A stretch of 64,000 nt of DNA. Origin: Pseudooceanicola nanhaiensis. Its GTDB lineage: Bacteria; Pseudomonadota; Alphaproteobacteria; Rhodobacterales; Rhodobacteraceae. Below, piece after piece: positions 8,077-16,077 of this stretch. Under the pieces are notes generated by a model that had not been told where the DNA came from, ran no database searches, and saw only the letters and a list, made by a program, of their open reading frames with translations. The stretch covers positions 451,547-515,546 of the forward strand of contig NZ_JAIUZP010000006.1 of the NCBI RefSeq assembly GCF_020171315.1. Direction: 5' to 3'. The number at the start of each line of letters is the position of its first letter. The first letter of the stretch is position 1. The position numbers and the translations under genes were made by a program.

Positions 8077-9894
8077 ATGGCCCGCGACATGTTCCAGAGC
8101 TTCGACAGCCCCTCCTCGCCCGAACAGGGGCCGCCCCGGCTGACGGCGCTGCGGGCCGAGCTGGCGCGCCAGGGGCTCACCGGGTTCATCGTGCCGCGCG
8201 CCGATGCCCACCAGGGCGAATACGTGGCGCCCCATGACGAGCGGCTGGCCTGGCTGACGGGCTTCACCGGATCGGCCGGGTTCTGCATCGTGCTGCCCGA
8301 GGTGGCGGGCGTCTTCATCGACGGGCGCTACCGGGTTCAGGTGAAGGAGCAGGTGGCGGCCGGCGTCTTTACCCCCGTGCATTGGCCCGAGACCCGCCCC
8401 GCCGACTGGCTGCGCGAAAACGCGACTGGCGCGGCCGTGATCGGCTTCGACCCCTGGCTCCATGCGGTGGACGAGATCGCCCGGCTGGAAGCCGGCCTTG
8501 CGGGCAGCGGGATCACCTTGAGGCCCGTGGCGAACCCGGTGGATGCGATCTGGGACGACCAGCCCGCCCCGCCGATGGCGCCGATCACCCCCTATCCGCT
8601 GGAGTTCGCGGGCGAGCCTGCGGCCGACAAGGCTGCGCGCCTTGGCCGCCAGATCGCCGCGCAGGGGGCCAGGGCTGCCGTGCTGACCCTGCCCGACTCG
8701 ATCGCCTGGCTGCTCAACATCCGGGGCACGGATATCGCCCGCAACCCGGTGCCGCATTGCTTTGCCGTGCTCCATGCAGAGGGCCAGGTGGACCTGATCG
8801 CCGCGCCCGGAAAATGCGACGCCGCGCTGCGTGAGCATCTGGGCGCCACGGTGACGCTGCTCGACACCGGTGCCTTCGGGGCGCGGCTCGACAGCCTTGA
8901 TGGCCCGGTGCTCCTCGACCGGGGCAGTGCGCCGGTCTGGGTGCAGGACCGGTTGCAGGCGGCGGGCGCCTCCGTGCTGCTGGGGGAAGACCCCTGCAAG
9001 CTGCCCAAGGCCTGCAAGAACGCCACCGAGATCGCGGGCACCCGCGAGGCGCATCTGCGGGACGCCGCCGCCATGTGCCGCTTCCTCGCGTGGTTCGAGG
9101 CCGCCGAGCAGCCCGCCCTCACCGAGATCGACCTCGTCACCGCGCTGGAGGGCTTCCGGCGCGACACCAACATGCTGCTGGAGATCTCCTTCGACACGAT
9201 CGCGGGCGCCGGGCCCCATGGCGCCCTGCCCCATTACCGGGTCAGCGTGGAGAGCAACCGCCAGCTCCGCGAAGGCGACCTGATCGTCGTGGACAGCGGC
9301 GGCCAGTACCTCGACGGCACCACGGACATCACCCGCACCCTCGTGGTGGGCGCCGCAGGCGCCGAGGAGAAGGCCTGCTTCACCCGTGTCCTCAAGGGCA
9401 TGATCGCCATGAGCCGGGCGCGCTTCCCGCGCGGCATCGCGGGGCAGCATCTCGATGCGCTTGCCCGCTACCCGCTGTGGCTGGCCGGGCTGGATTACGA
9501 CCACGGCACCGGCCATGGCGTCGGCACCTATCTCTGCGTGCACGAGGGGCCGCAGCGGCTGTCTCGGATCAGCGACGTGGCGCTGCGCGAGGGGATGATC
9601 CTCTCCAACGAGCCGGGCTATTACCGTGAGGGCGCCTTCGGCATCCGGATCGAGAACCTTCTGGTGGTGCGCAAGGCCGGAGACCTGGCCGGGGCGGACG
9701 ATCGCGACATGCTCGATTTCGAGACCATCACCTGGGTGCCGATCGAGCGGCGGCTGATCGACCTTGCCCTGCTCGACGCGGAGGAGCGGGCCTGGGTCGA
9801 TGGCTACCACCGGCTCTGCCGCGACAAACTGGCTCCCCGGGTGGACGCGGAGACCGCTTTGTGGTTGTCTGCCGCCACGGCCCCGCTCGGGTGA
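8077..9894 (+). CDS. pepP: Xaa-Pro aminopeptidase (aminopeptidase P family)
   Basis: This metallopeptidase removes the N-terminal residue from peptides with proline in second place. The 605-residue product is the long, three-domain form: two creatinase-like N-terminal domains and a C-terminal pita-bread domain. The metal ligands are visible: two Asp in DSGGQYLDGTTDITRT (about residues 406-421), His in GTGHGVGTYL (about 480), Glu in NEPGYY (about 512) and Glu in IRIENL (about 526). The ATG at 8077 is preceded by GGAAAGG; a frame extending further upstream runs into the repeat and is not preferred. Confidence 0.93.
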   Translation: MARDMFQSFDSPSSPEQGPPRLTALRAELARQGLTGFIVPRADAHQGEYVAPHDERLAWLTGFTGSAGFCIVLPEVAGVFIDGRYRVQVKEQVAAGVFTPVHWPETRPADWLRENATGAAVIGFDPWLHAVDEIARLEAGLAGSGITLRPVANPVDAIWDDQPAPPMAPITPYPLEFAGEPAADKAARLGRQIAAQGARAAVLTLPDSIAWLLNIRGTDIARNPVPHCFAVLHAEGQVDLIAAPGKCDAALREHLGATVTLLDTGAFGARLDSLDGPVLLDRGSAPVWVQDRLQAAGASVLLGEDPCKLPKACKNATEIAGTREAHLRDAAAMCRFLAWFEAAEQPALTEIDLVTALEGFRRDTNMLLEISFDTIAGAGPHGALPHYRVSVESNRQLREGDLIVVDSGGQYLDGTTDITRTLVVGAAGAEEKACFTRVLKGMIAMSRARFPRGIAGQHLDALARYPLWLAGLDYDHGTGHGVGTYLCVHEGPQRLSRISDVALREGMILSNEPGYYREGAFGIRIENLLVVRKAGDLAGADDRDMLDFETITWVPIERRLIDLALLDAEERAWVDGYHRLCRDKLAPRVDAETALWLSAATAPLG

Positions 9895-10000
9895 TCCGGG
9901 CGCGCCGTCAGGCCGCCTGACCGCATCCGCGCCGTGCCACCGTCAAGACACTGTTACGTTGAGGGGTCACCACGGGACCAGCCGCGGAGGATTTGAAGAC

Positions 10001-10342
10001 ATGAGCGATATCACCATCATCAAGGCGGACGGCATCTGGTCCGTGCGCGCGGGCGGCGCCGTCCTGGCCGAAAGCCGCGAAGCCCTGGCGCTTTACGAAG
10101 GCGAACTGCCCATGGTCGTCTACTTCCCGCGGGAGGACATCGCCATGGCCTTCCTCGAGGCGACGGATCACGTCACCACCTGCGCCAAGAAGGGCGCGGC
10201 GGTGCATTACACGATCCACACCAAGAGCGGCGAGATCGAGAATGCGGCCTGGTCTTACGAGGCGCCGCTGGACGACGTGGCGCGGATCGCCGGGCACGTG
10301 GCCTTCTACGGGTCGGAGTTTGTGACGGTCGAGCAGATCTGA
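10001..10342 (+). CDS. DUF427 domain protein
   Basis: The 113-residue product matches the short DUF427 fold, with the typical VVYFPREDI segment and the TTCAKKGAAVHYTI stretch leading to a tryptophan-containing AAWSYEAP. The function of the family is not established. GGAGG lies ten bases before the ATG. It is a single-gene unit, separated from pepP by 106 bases and closed by its own terminator. Confidence 0.88.
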   Translation: MSDITIIKADGIWSVRAGGAVLAESREALALYEGELPMVVYFPREDIAMAFLEATDHVTTCAKKGAAVHYTIHTKSGEIENAAWSYEAPLDDVARIAGHVAFYGSEFVTVEQI

Positions 10343-10373
10343 TCTGGTCTGACAGGCACGCCGTCGGGCGGTG

Positions 10374-10403
10374 GAGGGGCCTTGCGGGGCCCCTTTTGTT
10401 TTG
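10374..10403 (+). terminator. Intrinsic terminator after the DUF427 gene
   Basis: The stem AGGGGCC/GGCCCCT with a six-base loop is followed by TTTGTTTT, 32 bases after the stop codon. Confidence 0.9.
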
Positions 10404-10694
10404 AGGCGTTCTGAGATGCCCCATGACGGGCGCGTTTCTATTCCGGCATTGAGATGACCGAGAAGGGCAGCGCCGTTCCGCAGGGTGGCGCGAACGCGCC
10501 GCCCCATGGGAGCGGGACGACGCTGCCCGGCCAGAGGCCGGGCGGGGCATCCCTTGGAAGTTACGTCCAAGCCCTTGGTGCGATCGTGCATCAAGAGCCT
10601 GCCCCATAGCGCAATGCGGCAAGGTCGTAGGGGGCTGTCTGCCCCCCGGCCCTGCGGGCCGTCCCCCGAGGATATTTCGGAACAGTGGATGGGA
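10404..10694. other. Non-coding gap between convergent genes
   Basis: About 290 bases lie between the terminator at 10374-10403 and the end of the ClC gene. I find no convincing coding frame or RNA gene. It contains short G/C-rich inverted repeats (for example GCCCGGCCAGAGGCCGGGC near 10530) and ends in a stem-loop repeat copy at 10630-10680. Confidence 0.6.
10630..10680. repeat. Intergenic stem-loop repeat, single copy
   Basis: Two successive hairpins (GGGGGCTGTCTGCCCCC and CGGCCCTGCGGGCCG) lead into TCCCCCGAGGATATTTCGG. The layout of G/C hairpins followed by GGATATTT matches the copy at 7912. Confidence 0.65.
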
Positions 10695-12371
10695 TCAGCT
10701 GTGCTCTTCCGCCGCCGTGGCGGCGAGGGCGCGGTTGTAGGCCTTGAGCGCGTCGACGTGGAAGAGCGCCCCGATCAGCTCGGGCGGCTGGTCCGCGCCG
10801 CGCAGCTGCACCACCGGCAGGAAGGCGGCCCCGGTGCGGTCGAAGACCGGCAGGGCGGTTTCAAGCGTGGCAGTTGCGTCGAGGTAGGTGCCGGCCTCGA
10901 TCATCTTCCAGCAGGGCTCGGCCGGAGCGGCGCCGGGCGTGCCGTCCGGGCGCATCACGCCCTGTGCGCGGAACATGGCGAGCAGATAGGCCTGCGGCCC
11001 GGCGGCGAGGTGGATGTTGCGCCGCTCCAGCTGGGTCAGGAAGAAGGAGCGATCCACCATCCGCGTGCCGAGCGCGGTGGAAATCGAGACCGTGACCATC
11101 ACCGCGAGGCCGGTGGCCCAGTCTCCCGTCAGCTCGAAGATGATCAGCGTGGTGGAGATCGGCGCGCCGAGCACCGCCGCCGCCACCCCGCCCATGCCGG
11201 CGAGGGCATAGAGCGTGGCGGAGCCCGAGTTCTCGGGGAAGATGCCGGTGGCGATGATGCCGAAGGCCAGCCCCGTCAACCCGCCCACCATGAGCGAGGG
11301 CGAGAAGACCCCGCCCCCCATGCGCCCGCCCAGCGTGATCGCCACGGCGATCACCTTGAGCACGGCAAAGAGCATCGCCTCCCCCAGCAGCAGCTTGCCG
11401 GTGATTGCCGCCGCCGTGGTGCCATAGCCCACGCCGATGATGTGCGGGAAATAGATCGCCAGCGCCCCCAGCAGCAGCCCGGCACAGGCCGGGCGCAGCC
11501 AGCGGGGCATCCGGGTGGCGCGCTGCACGAAGTTGGCGAAATCCTCGGCCCAGAAGATCGAGAGCATCAGCACGCCTGCCACCACGCCGCAGACCGCGCC
11601 GAGCAGCAGGAAGGCGGGCAGTTCCTCGTAGAACTGAAGGATCGATTCCGGCGGCAGCGAGAATTCCGCCACGCCGCCATATTCCAGCCGGTTGATCACC
11701 GTGCCCGCGACCGAGGCGATGACGATCGGCGCGAAGGCATGGATGGCGAAGTGGCGCAGCACCACCTCCAGCGCGAAGAGCGCCCCCGCGATCGGCGCGT
11801 TGAACGAGGCCGAGACCGCCGCCGCCACGGCGCAGCCCAGCATGTCGCGCGCGGTGATGCCCGAGAAATGCATCCGGTCGTTGACCCAAGTGGCCATGGT
11901 CGCGGCAAGGTGCACCACCGGCCCCTCCCGCCCCGAGGAGCCGCCCGAACCCAGCGTCAGCAGCGAGGCCACGGCGGAGGCAAGCCCGGCCTTCACCTCG
12001 ACCCGGCCGTCGTTCATGGCGGTGCCCTGGATCACGTCGGCGACCGAGCGGGCGCGCCCGTCAGGCGTGAACCGGTCGAGGATGACGCCGACCACCAGGC
12101 CGCCCGCCACCGGCAGCAGCAGCACCCAGTACCACGGCAGCTGCGAGGCGGCGCGGTAGATCATCTCGTGCTCTTCGGCGTGGTAGAGCCAGTGCTGAAG
12201 CTCTTCGATCCCCTTGCGGAAGCCAAGCGCCGCGAGGCCCGAGGCGATCCCGATGCAGAGCGCGATCAGCCAGAACAGGAACTGCCCCGGGCCCCGCATC
12301 CGCACCACGGACCAGCCGCTGCGACAGGTCGCATAGGCCTGATCCATCACCCGCGTGAGAGGCTCGCGCAT
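10695..12371 (-). CDS. ClC family chloride channel/transporter
   Basis: This 558-residue membrane protein has the ClC selectivity motif GSGGSSGREGP (residues 141-151), including the gating glutamate at 149, and the later NAPIAGALFALEVV segment. In E. coli ClC-ec1 the latter carries two glutamates, the second of which passes protons internally; here that second position is Val203, as in ClC channels. About 80 residues after the last helix resemble a degenerate CBS-type regulatory region. The ATG at 12371 follows GGGAAG closely; an ATG 28 codons earlier would add a very basic leader and is less likely. Confidence 0.9.
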   Translation of the reverse strand: MREPLTRVMDQAYATCRSGWSVVRMRGPGQFLFWLIALCIGIASGLAALGFRKGIEELQHWLYHAEEHEMIYRAASQLPWYWVLLLPVAGGLVVGVILDRFTPDGRARSVADVIQGTAMNDGRVEVKAGLASAVASLLTLGSGGSSGREGPVVHLAATMATWVNDRMHFSGITARDMLGCAVAAAVSASFNAPIAGALFALEVVLRHFAIHAFAPIVIASVAGTVINRLEYGGVAEFSLPPESILQFYEELPAFLLLGAVCGVVAGVLMLSIFWAEDFANFVQRATRMPRWLRPACAGLLLGALAIYFPHIIGVGYGTTAAAITGKLLLGEAMLFAVLKVIAVAITLGGRMGGGVFSPSLMVGGLTGLAFGIIATGIFPENSGSATLYALAGMGGVAAAVLGAPISTTLIIFELTGDWATGLAVMVTVSISTALGTRMVDRSFFLTQLERRNIHLAAGPQAYLLAMFRAQGVMRPDGTPGAAPAEPCWKMIEAGTYLDATATLETALPVFDRTGAAFLPVVQLRGADQPPELIGALFHVDALKAYNRALAATAAEEHS

Positions 12372-12477
12372 TCTCTTCCCGTATCTCTTCCGTTTCCGTA
12401 CCGTCTGCGGCCCCCCGGCCTTCCGGTTTGCCGCGCCATGGAATAGGGTCCGCACGCTGACCGATCAGGGGACCCCG

Positions 12478-13860
12478 ATGGCAATTGAAGATGCATTGAC
12501 CGAACTCTCTGGCTTTCTAGGCCAAGCCCTCAGCCGCTCCAAGTCCGATCTGGACAATCACGGGCGCTCAGAGAGCCATTTCCCGGAAACGCCTCCCGAT
12601 GCGGTCGCCTACCCCGAGACGGTCGAGCAGGTGCAGGAAATCATGCGGATTTGTTCGCGCCACCGCTGCCCCGTGGTGGGCTTCGGCGCGGGCACCTCGC
12701 TGGAGGCGCAGGCACAGGCCACGCAGGGCGGCCTCGTGGTGGACTTCAGCCGGATGAACCGCATCCTCGAGGTGAACGACGCCGACATGGACGTGCGCGT
12801 CCAGCCCGGCGTGACCCGCGAGGCCCTGAACGAGGAGCTGCGCGCCACCGGCCTCTTCTTCCCGATCGACCCGGGCGCGAATGCGTCCCTCGGCGGCATG
12901 GCCGCGACACGCGCCAGCGGCACCACCGCCGTGCGCTACGGCACGATGCGCACAAACGTGCTGGGGATGCAGGTCGTCCTTGCGGACGGCCGGGTGATCC
13001 GCACCGGCAGCCGGGCGCGGAAGTCCTCTGCCGGCTATGACATGACAGGCCTCTTCGTGGGCTCCGAAGGCACGCTGGGCCTGATCTCCGAGCTGACGCT
13101 GCGGCTCTATGGCCAGCCCGAGGCGACCACCGCAGCCGTCTGCGCCTTCCCCCGGATCGAGGACGCGGTGGAGACGGTGATCGACACCATCCAGCTGGGC
13201 CTGCCGATGGCCCGGATCGAGTTCATCGACACCGAGACCGTGCAGGCCGTGAACGCCTATTCCGGCACCACCCTGCCGCCGATGCCGCACCTGATGGTGG
13301 AATTCCACGGCTCCGACGCCGGTGCCAAGGAACAGGCCGAAACCTTCGGCGAGATCGTCGCGGATCACGGCGGCACCGGCTTCGAATGGGCCACCCGCCC
13401 CGAGGACCGCAAGGCGCTCTGGCACATGCGGCACACCGCCTACTGGGCGATCCTCGCGGCACGGCCCGGCGCACGGGCCATCGTGACCGACATCTGCGTG
13501 CCGATCTCGCGTCTGGCCGAGGCCGTGAACGCCACCCGCAGCGACCTTGAGGCGGCGGGCGTCGACGGGCCGATCCTCGGCCACGTGGGCGACGGCAACT
13601 TCCACGCCATCCTGCTGCACGATCCCGCGGACGCCGAGGAAACCGCCAAGGTCAAGGCCGCCTCGGAGCGGCTGGTGGAACTGGCGCTGAGCTTTGGCGG
13701 CACGATCTCGGGCGAACATGGCGTGGGCGTGGGCAAACTGGGCTACATGGACCGCGAGCACGGCGAGACATGGGCGGCCATGGGCGCGATCAAGACCGCG
13801 CTCGACCCGCTCAACATCCTGAACCCCGGCAAGCTGGTGCCCCAGCCCGCCGCGGACTGA
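12478..13860 (+). CDS. FAD-linked oxidase, GlcD / D-lactate dehydrogenase (cytochrome) type
   Basis: The 460-residue flavoprotein has an N-terminal PCMH-type FAD-binding domain (CPVVGFGAGTSLEAQA, then DPGANASLGGMAATRASGTTAVRYG) and a C-terminal FAD-oxidase domain with HVGDGNFHAILLHDP and GTISGEHGVGVGK, which carry the metal and substrate residues of 2-hydroxyacid dehydrogenases. The likely reaction is oxidation of D-lactate or a related 2-hydroxyacid, with electrons passed to the respiratory chain. AGGGGA lies upstream of the ATG. No GlcE/GlcF partners are nearby, which favours a one-subunit enzyme. Confidence 0.9.
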   Translation: MAIEDALTELSGFLGQALSRSKSDLDNHGRSESHFPETPPDAVAYPETVEQVQEIMRICSRHRCPVVGFGAGTSLEAQAQATQGGLVVDFSRMNRILEVNDADMDVRVQPGVTREALNEELRATGLFFPIDPGANASLGGMAATRASGTTAVRYGTMRTNVLGMQVVLADGRVIRTGSRARKSSAGYDMTGLFVGSEGTLGLISELTLRLYGQPEATTAAVCAFPRIEDAVETVIDTIQLGLPMARIEFIDTETVQAVNAYSGTTLPPMPHLMVEFHGSDAGAKEQAETFGEIVADHGGTGFEWATRPEDRKALWHMRHTAYWAILAARPGARAIVTDICVPISRLAEAVNATRSDLEAAGVDGPILGHVGDGNFHAILLHDPADAEETAKVKAASERLVELALSFGGTISGEHGVGVGKLGYMDREHGETWAAMGAIKTALDPLNILNPGKLVPQPAAD

Positions 13861-14067
13861 GCGACGCGGCCGCCCACAGCCGCGCCTTCGGTACACCCGC
13901 CCGTACCGCCTCAAAAACAGGCAGCCGCGCGGAATCGTTCCCCGGAGGCGCGCATGTGGGCTATGCTGCACCGTGGCACCCGGGGAGGGGGTGCCGCCCC
14001 GGACCGTCCGCGCCACCGCGCGGACGCCCGGAGCACGACCGAAAGGTCCCTTGGGAGGCTGTCACCG

Positions 14068-15870
14068 ATGCCATGCACACCGATGACGTTCATGACGATG
14101 GAGGCCGAGGACGCTCCGTCGTACCGGCTACAGGACGAGATCCTGGATCGACTCTATGCCGTCGCCGAAGACCCGGCGCTCTATGACGGGGTGCTGGATG
14201 CGTGGAACCGGCTGGTGGCGCCCTTGCAGGCGCAGGCCCCGGGCTGGAGCCATGTCCACGTCCCCGGCCCGGACTTTGCCGCGCATTTTGCCCGGCTGAC
14301 CCGCCTGCTCGGCAGTGACCGGGTGCAGCGCCGCCCGCGCGAGGATCACCTCGCCCTGTCGCGGATCACCGTCTCCATCGCCTTCACGCTGGACGCCGCC
14401 CTGCGGATCAGCGCCATGAATGCCGCCGCCGACGGCGTGCTGTCCCTGCCGCTGGGAACCGCGCTGCGGGATTTCCCGCTGCTGCCCGAGGATTGCCGCG
14501 CCCTTGCCGCCGAGGTCCGCCTGCTGCTGGCCAGCCCCGATGCACAGGCCCGGACGCTGCGCATCCGCCATCCGCGGACCTTCGGCACGATCCTTCTGAA
14601 CCTGCGCCCCGTCTTCCCCGACCCGGAGCGCCAGCCCCCCGGCACCCAGCCGCGCCCCGACTACGTGATGGTCGTCACCTCGCTGCTTCGCTGGCCCGAG
14701 AGCCACGCCGACATGATGCAGACCGCCTTTGGCCTGACGCCCGCGGAATACGCGGTGCTGCGCTCGCTCGCGGCGGGGCAATCGGTCAACGAGATCGCCA
14801 CCCAGCGGGGCCGGTCGGTCCAGACCGTGCGGGCGCAGGTGAAGGCGCTGCAACAGAAGACAGAGACCCGCAGCCAGCCCGAGCTGGTCCGCCTCACGCT
14901 CTCCACCGTCGAGACCGCCCCGCCGGAGGCGCGGCTCGACCATCAGCCGCGCGTCAGCCGCGGCATCCACCTGCTGGAGGACCGCCTGTTCCGGGTGCTG
15001 CGCCTGCCCGACGGGCGGCGGATGGAATACCTCGAATTCGGCGACCCGGCCGGGCGGCCCGTGCTCTACAGCCCGGGGCTGATCACGCTCTGCCGCTGGC
15101 CCGCCGAGGCCGAGGCTGCCGCCGCCGCGCAGGGCCTGCGGGTGATCGTGCCCCTGCGCGCGGGCTTCGGCGGCTCCTGCCCCCTGCCCCCGGAGGCGCC
15201 CCGGGGCGAAACCGTGGCCCAGGACCTCGCCGCCCTGATCGACGCCCTCGAGCTCGACCGCGTGTCGGTGCTGTGCCAGCACAACGATCTCTACTTCATC
15301 GCCCTGCTGCACGGCCTGCGGCCCGGGTGCCTCGATCAGGTCGTGGGGCTGGCCGCGCTGCTGCCGCTGTGCTGTGCCGAACAATATACCCGCATGGCCC
15401 GCTGGCCGCGCTTTATCCAGAGCAGCGCACGCTACACGCCGGACCTGCTGCCCGACATGGTCCGCGGCACCTTCGCCATGTCGCGCTGCATCGGCAAGCT
15501 GCCGGCGATGCGGCTCTTCTTCGGGGCCTCTGCCGATGACCTCGGCGTCCTGCAGGCGCCGGAGACGCAGGAGGCCATCACCGTGGGCACCGAGGCCACC
15601 ATGTCGCGCGAGCGGGCGTCCATCGAGGCGTTCATCGACGATGTGATCGCAACCCACGGCTGCGACTGGAGCGCCGAGCTGCGCAGCCTCCTCTCCACGG
15701 TGCCCGTCACGGTGATGTATGGCGATCAGGATTCGATGATGCCGCCCGAGACGGTGGCAAACCGCGCCGCCGCTTTCCCCGGCGCGCGCTACATCACGGT
15801 CGCAGGCACCGGTCAGCTGCTCTTTTTCTCCCGCTGGAGGGATATTCTGCCGCTCTTCGGCAACGCTTGA
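14068..15870 (+). CDS. LuxR-type regulator fused to a degenerate alpha/beta-hydrolase domain
   Basis: The 600-residue product has three parts. Residues 1-210 resemble a PAS-like sensor (ALRISAMNAAADGVL). Residues about 220-285 form a LuxR-type helix-turn-helix (LTPAEYAVLRSLAAGQSVNEIA, then SVQTVRAQVKALQQKT). Residues about 300-600 follow an alpha/beta-hydrolase plan. In that last part the nucleophile elbow, normally GHSxG, reads CQHNDL with His405 in the serine place, and the final catalytic histidine is Gln583 (AGTGQLLFF); the acid (GDQD) remains. It is therefore likely a ligand-binding pseudoenzyme. GGGAGG lies nine bases before the ATG. Confidence 0.88.
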   Translation: MPCTPMTFMTMEAEDAPSYRLQDEILDRLYAVAEDPALYDGVLDAWNRLVAPLQAQAPGWSHVHVPGPDFAAHFARLTRLLGSDRVQRRPREDHLALSRITVSIAFTLDAALRISAMNAAADGVLSLPLGTALRDFPLLPEDCRALAAEVRLLLASPDAQARTLRIRHPRTFGTILLNLRPVFPDPERQPPGTQPRPDYVMVVTSLLRWPESHADMMQTAFGLTPAEYAVLRSLAAGQSVNEIATQRGRSVQTVRAQVKALQQKTETRSQPELVRLTLSTVETAPPEARLDHQPRVSRGIHLLEDRLFRVLRLPDGRRMEYLEFGDPAGRPVLYSPGLITLCRWPAEAEAAAAAQGLRVIVPLRAGFGGSCPLPPEAPRGETVAQDLAALIDALELDRVSVLCQHNDLYFIALLHGLRPGCLDQVVGLAALLPLCCAEQYTRMARWPRFIQSSARYTPDLLPDMVRGTFAMSRCIGKLPAMRLFFGASADDLGVLQAPETQEAITVGTEATMSRERASIEAFIDDVIATHGCDWSAELRSLLSTVPVTVMYGDQDSMMPPETVANRAAAFPGARYITVAGTGQLLFFSRWRDILPLFGNA

Positions 15871-15904
15871 GCGAGATTTGACGCGAAAAGGCGTCGTTTA
15901 CCCT

Positions 15905-16019
15905 GTTTGGGGTATGATTCCCAAACTGAGAATATTTATAATGGAATCGTTAAGTGGTGCTGTGGTTGTGTGGGTTCGGGTCCGGGCCGCCTCCCACGGG
16001 GCGCTCCTTGGCCCGAACC
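15905..16019. repeat. Two inverted repeats between convergent genes
   Basis: GTTTGGG/CCCAAAC with an eight-base loop (15905-15926) is followed by an isolated TATAAT (15937-15942), then a long stem-loop whose outer arms are GGTTCGGG (15973-15980) and CCCGAACC (16012-16019). No T-run follows on either strand, so a simple terminator is not clear. The stretch lies between the ends of the LuxR-fusion gene and recN. Confidence 0.5.
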
Positions 16020-16077
16020 GATCGTGATCGCTCCGGGCGCTTCGAAACTCCCCAAGATATCAGACAATTGCGCGGCG

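Noticed and set aside
6003..8318. A 771-codon open frame antisense to cobT
   Set aside because: It mirrors a highly G+C-rich, acidic-linker gene. The translation has no domain, and cobT on the other strand is unmistakable. Similar long mirror frames over ptsP (56204-58774), the ABC genes (61446-63968) and pepP (7888-9810) were rejected for the same reason.
9908..9922. GTCAGGC-C-GCCTGAC palindrome after pepP
   Set aside because: It is a short perfect inverted repeat with a one-base centre and no T-run. By itself it is too little evidence for a terminator or an operator.
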